DNA from: Flavobacteriales bacterium
Lineage (GTDB): Bacteria > Bacteroidota > Bacteroidia > Flavobacteriales_D > Crocinitomicaceae
DNA length: 6,609 nt
Direction: 5' to 3'
NCBI GenBank assembly: GCA_009926905.1
Contig: RFNX01000538.1
Coordinates: 1-6,609 of the forward strand
The translations under genes were made by a program, and so were the position numbers. A model generated the notes under the pieces. That model did no database searches. It saw nothing but the letters and a program-made list of their open reading frames with translations, and was not told where the DNA came from. Positions 1 to 5,927 of the stretch are shown in pieces (the first letter of the stretch is position 1; each line of letters starts with the position of its first letter).

Positions 1-477
1 ATTGCACTCACATCGACTGATTTAGCCATTTTTCAAAGCATTGACAACGAAGAATGGGCAGGATATGATTTATTTAAAAGTTTAAATGGCGCAGATTGTT
101 TTCATTGCCACAATGGACCTTTGATGCGCGTTAAAAAATTCAGCAACAATGGATTAGACGCCGCGTTTACAGATTTAGGTCGAGGTGAAATAACTGGAAA
201 TTCTAACGATAATGGAAAATTCAAAGTGCCTACATTGAGAAATATTGCTCTCACACCACCTTATATGCACGACGGAAGATTTAAAAATTTGGATGAAGTC
301 ATTGAACATTATTCAAGTGGAGTTCATATCAGTCCTACAATCGATCCACTGATTGAATTTGCTGGACAAGGTGGTGTTCAATTGGATGCGCAGGAAAAGT
401 ATTTGTTAAAGAAATTTTTACTGACACTCACTGATTTAAACTTTGTAAATAATCCAAAATTTACAGATCCACATTAA
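1..477 (+). CDS. Di-heme cytochrome c peroxidase / MauG family, C-terminal part (5' end outside window)
   Basis: The frame is open from base 1 and ends with TAA at 475-477, giving 158 residues of a longer protein; family members usually exceed 300 residues, so roughly the first half is missing. A c-type heme site CFHCH (CXXCH) lies at fragment residues 33-37 (bases 97-111). It is followed by the family signature KVPTLRNIALTPPYMHDGRF, whose Met (fragment residue 89) is the expected sixth ligand of the C-terminal, high-potential heme, and then by LDEVIEHY. In this family electrons pass from the C-terminal to the N-terminal heme, where hydrogen peroxide is reduced; the MauG branch instead oxidises protein or other substrates. 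The protein should act in the periplasm, but the signal peptide is not in the window. A TTG/ATG at 121-126 lies downstream of the heme motif and is not the real start. The next gene begins 7 bp after the stop, so co-transcription is likely. Peroxidase versus another MauG-like role cannot be settled from this half. Confidence 0.9.
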   Translation: MALTSTDLAIFQSIDNEEWAGYDLFKSLNGADCFHCHNGPLMRVKKFSNNGLDAAFTDLGRGEITGNSNDNGKFKVPTLRNIALTPPYMHDGRFKNLDEVIEHYSSGVHISPTIDPLIEFAGQGGVQLDAQEKYLLKKFLLTLTDLNFVNNPKFTDPH

Positions 478-484
478 AAATATC

Positions 485-1909
485 ATGGGAGAAATACATT
501 CAAATAGATTAACAACAGAAGAAAAAGCACTCAAAATCAATCTTACTGAAGATATCTATGGGTGTTTTGCTGAAATTGGAGCAGGACAGGAAGTGGCAGC
601 AAATTTCTTTAAAGCCGGTGGAAGTTCTGGGACAATTGCATTCACGCAATCTGCCTACGACATGAAAGTTTCGGATTCGATGTATGGCGAAGCGTCGCGT
701 TATGTTTGTGAAGAACGTTTGGTAACAATGCTCGATACAGAATACAATCATTTGAAAGAAATTTTACCAAATAAATACAAAGAATCGCGCTTTTTTGCTT
801 TTTGTAATACGGTTGAATCACTCAATTATCACAAGACAAATCAAGGTCAAGGCTGGGTTGGAATTCGATTTCAGTTGAACTTAGAAAGTGAACCAAATGA
901 CGTTATTCTTCACATAAAAATGCACGACAATAGCCATCGAGCTCAACAAAACGCTTTAGGGATTTTAGGTGTTAATTTGATTCATGCTTGTTATTTTTTT
1001 AATAACAACATTGATGACTTTTTAAATGAAATTGTTCATCGCATTCCACGTGACCGCATGGAAATTGACATGTTGCGAGTATCTGGGCCAGATTTTGAAA
1101 ATGTGGATAATCGTGTGATTGCCTTGAATTTAGTTCGAAGAGGAATCACCGATGCAACAATGTTTGATTTGGCTAAAAATGTTTTGCAACCAGCAACTGC
1201 GCTTTATAAAAAGAACATTCTTCTGATGCGTGGTCGTTTTCGTCCTGTTACAAAAGTGAACATCGATATGATTGAAAAAGGTCGAGAGGCATTTCTGAAA
1301 GAAAAACGTGTTAGCGAAGATAACCTTGAAGTGATTTTTGAATTGACTTTAAAAGACTTAACAGCAGACGGAAAAATTTCTGATAAAGATTTCCTTGACC
1401 GAGCTGAATTATTGAGTTCTTTGGGTTATACCGTAATGATTTCGAACTATTTGAAGCATTACAAAATGGTGGAATATCTCACTGCCATAACTAAAGGAAA
1501 CTTGATGGGTGTAATTTTAGGCGTTTACAATTTGGTGACTATTTTTGACGAACGCTATTATGACAATCTTCCAGGCGGATTACTTGAAGCATTCGGAAGA
1601 GGATTTGGACATAATGTCAAATTGTATGTGTATCCCGCTTTAAATATGGAAGACGGTTCGATTTACAACTTGGATAATATCAAATTACCTAAGAACCTAC
1701 ATGGATTGTTGCAATACATGCGCGACAACGATAAAATGGCTGCAATCAATGAATTTGACCAACAATTACTGCATATTTTGTCAGACGATGTTTTGAGTAA
1801 AATCAAATCAGGTGGAAACAGTTGGGAAGAAGATGTACCGATGGAAGTTGCAAAAGCCATCAAATTTTTTGAATTATTTGGTTACCAAAATAGATTATTA
1901 GCGAACTAA
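485..1909 (+). CDS. Conserved 474-residue protein of unknown function (IGAGQEV / AGGSSGTIA motifs)
   Basis: This is a full-length, soluble-looking protein with no signal peptide or clear membrane span, so probably cytoplasmic. The N-terminus has a striking Gly-rich stretch, IGAGQEV at residues 31-37 and AGGSSGTIA at 44-52, followed by SAYDMKVSDSMYG. The middle has the fragments GWVGIRFQL, ALGILGVNLIHAC and MLRVSGPDFENVDNRVIALNLVRRGITDA, then RFRPVTKVN. I recognise this as a widespread uncharacterised family. As I recall, database names for relatives are inconsistent (for example adenylyltransferase or TonB receptor); nothing here supports either, since there is no beta-barrel signature and no clear HxGH nucleotidyltransferase motif. 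The Gly-rich segment could bind a nucleotide or cofactor, but that is a guess. The ATG at 485 lies 7 bp after the peroxidase stop and no Shine-Dalgarno sequence is visible. The stop overlaps the start of the WYL regulator by one base, so the two are probably translationally coupled and functionally linked. Confidence 0.85.
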   Translation: MGEIHSNRLTTEEKALKINLTEDIYGCFAEIGAGQEVAANFFKAGGSSGTIAFTQSAYDMKVSDSMYGEASRYVCEERLVTMLDTEYNHLKEILPNKYKESRFFAFCNTVESLNYHKTNQGQGWVGIRFQLNLESEPNDVILHIKMHDNSHRAQQNALGILGVNLIHACYFFNNNIDDFLNEIVHRIPRDRMEIDMLRVSGPDFENVDNRVIALNLVRRGITDATMFDLAKNVLQPATALYKKNILLMRGRFRPVTKVNIDMIEKGREAFLKEKRVSEDNLEVIFELTLKDLTADGKISDKDFLDRAELLSSLGYTVMISNYLKHYKMVEYLTAITKGNLMGVILGVYNLVTIFDERYYDNLPGGLLEAFGRGFGHNVKLYVYPALNMEDGSIYNLDNIKLPKNLHGLLQYMRDNDKMAAINEFDQQLLHILSDDVLSKIKSGGNSWEEDVPMEVAKAIKFFELFGYQNRLLAN

Positions 1910-2922
1910 TGGCACACATCAAAAACGCAATTATTCGTTACCGCATCATAGATAAAATGTTGCGCAATAAATACAAGCCTTTTCCTTCTAAACAAAATAT
2001 GCGTGAAGCCTGTGAAGAAGCACTTTACGGTGCAACTTATGGCGATAACATTTGTGATTCTACCATTGAAAAAGATTTGTTTGCAATGAAAATGGAGCAC
2101 GATGCACCCATAAAATACAGCAAACGAGAAGGTGGATATTTTTATGAAAACCCTGATTTTAGCATCAACGACATTCCTCTTTCAGAAGATGAATTGAGTT
2201 CAATTAAATTCGCAGTGAACACTTTACGGCAATTTAGAGAAGTCCCATTTTTTCAACAATTTGGTAGTGCGATTGATAAAATAGTTGACCGCGTTTCGAT
2301 TGGTGGAAATCCGCAAGATGAAGATTTAAATCGCTTCGTTCAGTTTGAATCAGCGGTTTCTGTTGGTGGAAATGAATTTTTACCCTTGATTTTGGAAGCA
2401 ATTCGTGGGAAGAAAAAAGTGTGGTTCACGTATGCAAGTTTCGTAAAAGGAATCGAAAAGCCTCGAAAAGTTTCGCCTTTATTTTTGAAAGAATACCGCA
2501 ATCGTTGGTATTTAATTTCCTTCGACACTTCTAAAAATGACATCATTACGTATGCTTTAGATCGAATGAAAGATCCAATGGTTTTGGAAGACGAAGCTGA
2601 GTTACCAATTGATTTTAATCCAGAGGCATATTTTCAAGACACGATTGGAATTACAACTTACAAAGGAAAAACAGAGAAAATTGTTTTGAAAACAAATGCT
2701 ATTGCGGCAAAATACATTGCTTCTCAACCCTTGCATCAGAGCCAAAAACTGCTATCTGAAGACAAAGAGAGTTCTGTTTTTGAACTAAATATTCTCATTT
2801 CGGAAGAATTAATTCGTACGGTATTAGGTTACGCAGGAGAAATTGAAGTTTTACAACCCGAAAGTCTTCGAGAAATCCTTTCAGAAAGAATTCACCAAAT
2901 GGCTGCTATTTATTTGAAATAG
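1909..2922 (+). CDS. WYL-domain transcription regulator
   Basis: The 337-residue protein has the architecture of WYL regulators. Residues 1-80 form a putative winged helix-turn-helix; STIEKDLFAMK at 51-61 resembles the recognition helix of DeoR/HTH_11-type domains, and GGYFYE at 75-80 is wing-like. A linker follows, then a WYL domain at about 155-225 with the diagnostic RWYLISFD (Arg199-Trp200-Tyr201-Leu202) and ITYALDRM at 213-220. A C-terminal WCX-like extension runs from about 255 to 335. WYL domains are thought to sense nucleic acid or nucleotide ligands, and the family regulates DNA-damage, metabolic and defence genes; the ligand here is unknown. The start codon lies in TAATG with the upstream stop, so it is probably made from the same mRNA as the 474-residue protein and may control that operon or act with that protein. 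It ends 50 bp before paaG, which appears to have its own promoter. Confidence 0.88.
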   Translation: MAHIKNAIIRYRIIDKMLRNKYKPFPSKQNMREACEEALYGATYGDNICDSTIEKDLFAMKMEHDAPIKYSKREGGYFYENPDFSINDIPLSEDELSSIKFAVNTLRQFREVPFFQQFGSAIDKIVDRVSIGGNPQDEDLNRFVQFESAVSVGGNEFLPLILEAIRGKKKVWFTYASFVKGIEKPRKVSPLFLKEYRNRWYLISFDTSKNDIITYALDRMKDPMVLEDEAELPIDFNPEAYFQDTIGITTYKGKTEKIVLKTNAIAAKYIASQPLHQSQKLLSEDKESSVFELNILISEELIRTVLGYAGEIEVLQPESLREILSERIHQMAAIYLK

Positions 2923-2947
2923 TTACTGCTTTTTCCGTTTGCCTTTC

Positions 2948-2955
2948 TAAATTTG
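2948..2955 (+). promoter_or_regulatory. Candidate Bacteroidota -7 box ahead of paaG
   Basis: TAAATTTG matches the Bacteroidota sigma-70-type -7 element TAnnTTTG and ends 17 bp before the paaG ATG, which would give a short leader. A convincing TTG -33 element at the usual 17-19 bp distance is missing; the best candidate is a TTA at 2923-2925. It lies in the only gap between the WYL gene and paaG. The match is suggestive only. Confidence 0.45.
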
Positions 2956-2972
2956 TAGGTAAACTTTTTTCT

Positions 2973-3746
2973 ATGGAAATTCTAAGATCAGATTCAAATG
3001 GCGTGTGTACTTTGACACTCAATCGTCCGAACGTTTTTAACTCGTTCAATCAAACAATGGCATTTCAATTACACGCAGCTTTAGACGCTTGCGCAGTTGA
3101 CGATAATGTGCGTGTTGTAGTTATCAAAGGTGAAGGAAAAGCCTTTTGTGCAGGACAAGATTTGGCAGAAGTAATCGATCCTGAAGGACCAGAAATGAAA
3201 AACATCGTTGGAGAACATTATAATCCAATTATACTTAAAATCAGAAACTTAGAAAAACCAGTTATCGCGGCTGTGAATGGGGTTGCTGCTGGAGCAGGTG
3301 CAAATATCGCTTTGGCTTGTGACATTACGATTGCTAAAAAATCGGCAGCTTTCATTCAAGCTTTTTCCAAAATCGGCTTGATTCCAGATTCTGGAGGTAC
3401 GTTCTTTTTACCACGTTTAATCGGACTTCAAAAAGCATTGGCTTTAATGTTTACAGGCGAAAAAGTGAGCGCAGAACAAGCTGAAAAATTGAATATGATT
3501 TACAAAGCTGTTGACGATGAAACTTTTGAAGAAGAAGTATTGAAATTCGCTGAAACACTTGCTGTGATGCCAACTAGAGGTTTAGGTTTAACGAAAAAAG
3601 CAGTGAATTTAGGACTATTCAATAACTTGGAAGATCAATTAGCTGTAGAAGGAGTTTTGCAAACTGAAGCCGGTGAAACTGAAGATTTCCGAGAAGGAGT
3701 GAATGCATTTTTGGAGAAAAGAGCGGCGGTTTTTAAGGGGAGATAA
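2973..3746 (+). CDS. paaG: Enoyl-CoA hydratase/isomerase, PaaG type (ring 1,2-epoxyphenylacetyl-CoA isomerase)
   Basis: A crotonase-fold protein of 257 residues, full length for PaaG. Oxyanion-hole segments are seen at FCAGQDL (58-64) and VNGVAAGAGANIAL (101-114). The two glutamates of true enoyl-CoA hydratases are absent: the first position falls in the AAGAG loop, and the second region reads FSKIGLIPDSGGTFFLPRLIG, with Asp139 as the expected catalytic acid, as in PaaG. The C-terminus DFREGVNAFLEKRAAVFKG is also PaaG-like. PaaG converts the ring-epoxide of phenylacetyl-CoA to the seven-membered oxepin-CoA and also shifts a double bond in later beta-oxidation intermediates, in the cytoplasm. 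The next gene encodes a 3-hydroxyacyl-CoA dehydrogenase, the partner expected in this pathway. A broader role on other unsaturated CoA esters is possible because no ring oxygenase (paaABC), paaK or paaZ is in view. The start follows a candidate -7 box and no Shine-Dalgarno sequence is visible. Confidence 0.85.
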   Translation: MEILRSDSNGVCTLTLNRPNVFNSFNQTMAFQLHAALDACAVDDNVRVVVIKGEGKAFCAGQDLAEVIDPEGPEMKNIVGEHYNPIILKIRNLEKPVIAAVNGVAAGAGANIALACDITIAKKSAAFIQAFSKIGLIPDSGGTFFLPRLIGLQKALALMFTGEKVSAEQAEKLNMIYKAVDDETFEEEVLKFAETLAVMPTRGLGLTKKAVNLGLFNNLEDQLAVEGVLQTEAGETEDFREGVNAFLEKRAAVFKGR

Positions 3747-3753
3747 ATTTTTA

Positions 3754-3809
3754 AGTGAAAAGTTAAAAGTGAAGAGTTAAAAGTGAAGAGTTGAAAGTGA
3801 ATAATTGAA
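3754..3809 (+). repeat. Tandem 7-bp repeat array, AGTkrAr family (8 units, or 4 x 14 bp)
   Basis: Eight contiguous heptamers fit a common pattern: AGTGAAA, AGTTAAA, AGTGAAG, AGTTAAA, AGTGAAG, AGTTGAA, AGTGAAT, AATTGAA. GTGA-type and GTTA/TTGA-type units alternate, so the array also reads as four 14-bp units. It begins 7 bp after the paaG stop. There is no ORF through it. Function unknown; slippage-prone low-complexity DNA is the plain reading. Confidence 0.85.
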
Positions 3810-3839
3810 AATGTAGTTCGTCGTTATGAAGAAATTCAA

Positions 3840-3869
3840 ATTCGCAATTGATAATTCGCAATTCGCAAT
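3840..3869 (+). repeat. Short 7-bp repeat array, ATTCGCA family
   Basis: ATTCGCA occurs at 3840, 3854 and 3861, with the variant ATTGATA at 3847, so the units keep a strict 7-bp phase. A partial ATTCAAA precedes them at 3834. The array ends 9 bp before the start of the dehydrogenase gene, inside what should be its leader or promoter region. It shares the unit length, but not the sequence, of the array at 3754-3809. Confidence 0.75.
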
Positions 3870-3878
3870 ATTAAAAGT

Positions 3879-5021
3879 ATGAAAGAAATAATAGGAGTTT
3901 TAGGAGCTGGGACGATGGGTGCAGGGATTGCTCAAGTAGCGGCACATAGCGGTCACGAAGTGATTTTGGTAGATTTGAATGCAGCTCAACTTGAAAAAGC
4001 TAAAAACAATTTAGATAAAACCTTAACAAAACTGGTTGAAAAAGGAAAAATAGATGCAACTGAAAAAGACGCAATCGAAGGAAAAATTAGATACGCTAGT
4101 GAAATCAGTGAGTTTTCTTTTTGCAACTTAATCATCGAAGCGATTGTTGAAGATTTAGGTGTGAAACATAAAGTTTTTGCATCGCTTGAAGAAATAGTTT
4201 CTGAAGATTGTATTTTGGCAAGTAACACCTCTTCCCTATCCATTGCTTCCATTGGTTCAGTACTTAAAAATGTCAATCGCGTCATTGGAATTCATTTTTT
4301 CAATCCAGCGCCATTGATGCCATTGGTGGAAATCATTCCTGCAGTGCAAACAAGTGAAGAAACTTTAGCTAAAGCAGTAGAATTAGTTAAAAGCTGGAAA
4401 AAAACAGTTGTTGTTTGTAAAGACACACCTGGATTTATTGTGAACAGAGTTGCTCGTCCATTTTACGGAGAAGCACTAAGAATTTACGAAGAAGGAATAG
4501 CAGATTTTGCAACAATTGATTGGGCAATGACGCATTTCGGAGGCTTCAAAATGGGACCATTTACTTTGATGGATTACATTGGAAACGACGTGAATTATGC
4601 TGTGACTGAATCTGTTTTTCAAGCATTTTATTACGACCCACGATTTAAACCATCATTCACTCAAAAACGTCACCGTGAAGCAGGATATTTCGGTAGAAAA
4701 ACAGGACGTGGTTATTATAATTACGCAGAAGGAACAACATTGCCTTTACCAACTGAAAACGAAGAATTAGGAAAACAAATTTTCAATCGCATTTTAGTGA
4801 TGTTAATCAACGAAGCATTCGACGCTGTTTTTATGCAAGTTGCAAGCCGCGAGGATGTAGATTTAGCAATGACAAAAGGCGTGAATTATCCAAAAGGATT
4901 ATTGGCTTGGGCTGATGAAATCGGATTGAAAAATGTTTTAGCGCAACTACAAGCATTATTTGATGAATATGGTGAAGACCGTTATCGTCCAAATCCATTG
5001 TTGAAGCGTTTGGTGGGGTAA
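3879..5021 (+). CDS. paaH: 3-hydroxyacyl-CoA dehydrogenase, PaaH / 3-hydroxybutyryl-CoA dehydrogenase type
   Basis: A 380-residue NAD-dependent dehydrogenase. The Rossmann domain (about 1-185) has GAGTMG (GxGxxG, residues 9-14) and Asp32 for NAD ribose binding. The catalytic set of the family is present with correct spacing: Ser118, His139 in IGIHFFNP, Glu151 in LVEII and Asn189 in IVNR. A 3HCDH C-terminal domain covers about 187-285, with GPFTLMDYIG and GYFGRKTGRGYY. A further partial 3HCDH-like domain follows at about 297-380. That makes it longer than single-domain enzymes (about 280 residues) and shorter than E. coli PaaH (about 475). It oxidises 3-hydroxyacyl-CoA esters to 3-ketoacyl-CoA; beside paaG, 3-hydroxyadipyl-CoA in phenylacetate breakdown is the likely substrate, though a butanoate or general beta-oxidation role is possible. 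The last 27 codons are duplicated at 5928-6011, so this gene's present 3' end may be an acquired replacement. No clear promoter was found in the repeat-filled gap upstream. Confidence 0.87.
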   Translation: MKEIIGVLGAGTMGAGIAQVAAHSGHEVILVDLNAAQLEKAKNNLDKTLTKLVEKGKIDATEKDAIEGKIRYASEISEFSFCNLIIEAIVEDLGVKHKVFASLEEIVSEDCILASNTSSLSIASIGSVLKNVNRVIGIHFFNPAPLMPLVEIIPAVQTSEETLAKAVELVKSWKKTVVVCKDTPGFIVNRVARPFYGEALRIYEEGIADFATIDWAMTHFGGFKMGPFTLMDYIGNDVNYAVTESVFQAFYYDPRFKPSFTQKRHREAGYFGRKTGRGYYNYAEGTTLPLPTENEELGKQIFNRILVMLINEAFDAVFMQVASREDVDLAMTKGVNYPKGLLAWADEIGLKNVLAQLQALFDEYGEDRYRPNPLLKRLVG

Positions 5022-5093
5022 GAAAGTGATTTAGTATTATTTGAACACAGATTGATTTAATTAATTGGTCATGAATTTCACGCCGTAAAAATT

Positions 5094-5205
5094 TGATTAT
5101 TAAAGGGTTATGAATTTAATTCTTGTTAAAATCATTGGAAAAGCCAATGATTTTAGTTGACCCCACGAACTACTTCTCCCCTTGAGGGGAGACTGAGAGG
5201 GGTGA
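5094..5205 (+). repeat. Intergenic repeat copy A with hairpin and C/G-rich palindrome
   Basis: This stretch aligns with 5721-5836 over its length. Shared blocks include the TGATT(A/T)TTAAA start, AATTCTTGTT, AATGATTTTAG versus AATAATTTTAG, then GACCC-ACGAACTA, and a final C-rich arm, G-rich arm, second G-rich arm and GGTGAC. The palindrome in this copy is CTCCCC at 5176-5181, loop TTGA, GGGGAG at 5186-5191; a second G run at 5199-5202 could compete for the C arm. Similarity to copy B may extend weakly back to about 5079. Confidence 0.75.
5127..5155 (+). other. Perfect hairpin inside repeat copy A
   Basis: Arms AAAATCATTGG (5128-5138) and CCAATGATTTT (5144-5154) pair perfectly around the loop AAAAG, and T5127-A5155 extends the stem to 12 bp. 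It lies about 105 bp after the paaH stop. It could end paaH transcription, but it is AT-rich and only four T follow the CCAATGA arm, so a structural role in the repeat is at least as likely. At the matching place in copy B a shifted, shorter stem persists: TATTG 5761-5765 with CAATA 5772-5776. Confidence 0.6.
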
Positions 5206-5211
5206 CCTTTG
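5182..5211 (+). promoter_or_regulatory. Weak candidate promoter for the DUF559 gene, formed by the palindromic repeat
   Basis: TTG at 5182-5184, in the palindrome loop and first G, is followed after 19 bp by GACCTTTG (5204-5211). That compares with the Bacteroidota pattern TTG-N17-19-TAnnTTTG with one mismatch in the -7 box. It would place the start of transcription about 50 bp before the ATG at 5270. Such short motifs arise by chance in AT-rich DNA. Confidence 0.25.
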
Positions 5212-5269
5212 TGATTTAATAAAAAACAAAACCATTTCCAATTACCCAAAATTTACCTTAAATTTAAGT

Positions 5270-5641
5270 ATGCATTCCAATAATCACTACAACAAAAATC
5301 TAAAAGAATTTGCTCGAGAACTTCGTACTGAAAGCGTTTCTAAAGCTGAGAAATTTTTGTGGAAAGCAGTTCTTTCAAGAAAGCAAACAGGCGAACGATT
5401 TCTACGCCAACGACCAATTGACAAGTTCATTGTAGATTTTTTCGCACTAGATTTGGGATTGATTATTGAGATTGATGGTAGTTCGCACTCAAACAAAGGC
5501 GAATATGACTTTTATAGGCAACAAAAATTAGAAAGTTTGGGTTATATGATGACAAGATTTTCAGAAGGAGAAGTAATTCAGAATGTTGGTTCAGTTAAAG
5601 AAAGGATTGATTATGCGATTGTTTGTTTGCGAAATGTTTAG
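5270..5641 (+). CDS. DUF559-family small nuclease (Vsr-like, PD-(D/E)XK fold)
   Basis: A 123-residue protein, the usual length for stand-alone DUF559 proteins. Family features in order: the SKAEKFLWKAVLSRK helix with Glu27; RFLRQRPIDKFIVDFF with Asp56; LGLIIEIDGSSH with Glu67, Asp69 and His73; YDFYRQQKLESLGYMMTRFSEGEV, including Arg83; and a C-terminal helix VKERIDYAI. The Asp56 / Glu67-x-Asp69 pattern fits the metal-binding core of the Vsr-like PD-(D/E)XK nucleases. The family is predicted to cut DNA; its biological role is not established to my knowledge. Here the gene stands alone between palindromic repeats in opposite orientation and lies between two copies of the paaH tail, which points to a mobile or homing-type role rather than mismatch repair or restriction; no methyltransferase is nearby. 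No signal peptide is present. The ATG at 5270 sits in an AT-rich leader without Shine-Dalgarno. All predicted core residues are intact, so it may be active. Confidence 0.85.
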   Translation: MHSNNHYNKNLKEFARELRTESVSKAEKFLWKAVLSRKQTGERFLRQRPIDKFIVDFFALDLGLIIEIDGSSHSNKGEYDFYRQQKLESLGYMMTRFSEGEVIQNVGSVKERIDYAIVCLRNV

Positions 5642-5663
5642 TTGTTGGGTTTGTTTTAAATTA

Positions 5664-5698
5664 TCATCCCCCTTAATCCCCCTTCAAAGGGGGAAATC
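5664..5698 (-). repeat. C/G-rich palindromic repeat, inverted relative to copies A and B
   Basis: Read on the minus strand this is a C5 arm, loop, G5 arm, ATTAA spacer and a second G5 run followed by ATGA, the same plan as the palindrome at 5176-5205. On the plus strand the core stem is CCCCC 5678-5682 with GGGGG 5689-5693, extended by T-A pairs to about 8 bp. It begins 22 bp after the DUF559 stop. With copy A it flanks the nuclease gene as inverted repeats, the second G-run end of each facing the gene. It may also help end nuclease transcription. Confidence 0.7.
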
Positions 5699-5720
5699 TA
5701 AATCTCACTTCGGAGTTAAT

Positions 5721-5836
5721 TGATTTTTAAAAGGTTACGGATTAAATTCTTGTTGAAACCTATTGCTTTTCCAATAATTTTAGCTGACCCACGAACTATT
5801 TCCCTTCCGTCAGCAGACGGAGATTAAGGGAGGTGA
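5721..5836 (+). repeat. Intergenic repeat copy B with degenerate palindrome
   Basis: A diverged direct copy of 5094-5205, same orientation. The closing palindrome differs in loop and arms: TCCGTC 5806-5811 pairs with GACGGA 5816-5821 inside a TCCCTT ... AAGGGAGG frame (5801-5832), again ending in GGTGAC. The plan of the element (outer C-rich arm, inner stem, second G-rich arm) is kept while the sequence has changed, as in families of repeated palindromes. Confidence 0.72.
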
Positions 5837-5859
5837 CTCAAAATCATAATTTTTATTTT

Positions 5860-5889
5860 CTAAAACTTGTTGGATTTTACAAGTTTTAG
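5860..5889. other. Perfect 11-bp inverted repeat
   Basis: CTAAAACTTGT (5860-5870) and ACAAGTTTTAG (5879-5889) are exact reverse complements around an 8-bp spacer. Neither strand has a T run directly after it, so it is a poor terminator. It lies 38 bp before the orphan paaH tail, close to the inferred right end of the insertion, and could be a binding or end site. Confidence 0.55.
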
Positions 5890-5927
5890 CAAATTTGAAA
5901 AATCAATGTCAAGAACACACTTAATAA

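Larger units (their letters stand above)
4938..5927 (+). mobile_element. Putative nuclease-bearing element inserted in the 3' end of paaH (990 bp, inferred limits)
   Basis: The limits are inferred from the duplicated paaH tail: the copy at 4938-5021 and the copy at 5928-6011 align without gaps at a constant offset of 990 bp. The stretch from one tail start to the next would be the inserted unit. In order it contains a functional paaH 3' end, a repeat with hairpin and palindrome (5094-5205), a DUF559 nuclease gene, an inverted palindrome (5664-5694), a second repeat copy (5721-5836) and a dyad (5860-5889). No transposase or recombinase gene is present, so movement, if any, would rest on the nuclease or on help in trans. 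The alternative is an accidental cluster of a repeat-associated nuclease gene and a degraded tandem copy of paaH. The exact ends are uncertain by tens of bases. Confidence 0.4.

Noticed and set aside
121..477. Stand-alone 118-residue gene starting at the TTG/ATG at 121
   Set aside because: The frame is open back to base 1 and the heme motif CFHCH lies upstream at 97-111, so this is the end of a longer cytochrome gene.
3754..3869. CRISPR-like array
   Set aside because: Repeat units are 7 bp with no spacers and no cas genes are present; they are simple tandem heptamers.
3986..4285. 99-residue open frame on the minus strand inside paaH
   Set aside because: Low-complexity antisense shadow of a clearly coding gene with all catalytic residues on the plus strand; the same applies to the other antisense frames inside genes, for example 509-751, 1663-1863, 1906-2100, 2340-2546 and 5287-5496.
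5270..5641. Part of a restriction-modification or Vsr mismatch-repair system
   Set aside because: No methyltransferase or other restriction gene is in the window; the protein matches the small stand-alone DUF559 type and its setting is repeats rather than a defence operon.
5860..5889. Rho-independent terminator for the DUF559 gene
   Set aside because: The stem is perfect but AT-rich, no T run follows on either strand, and it is more than 200 bp past the stop.
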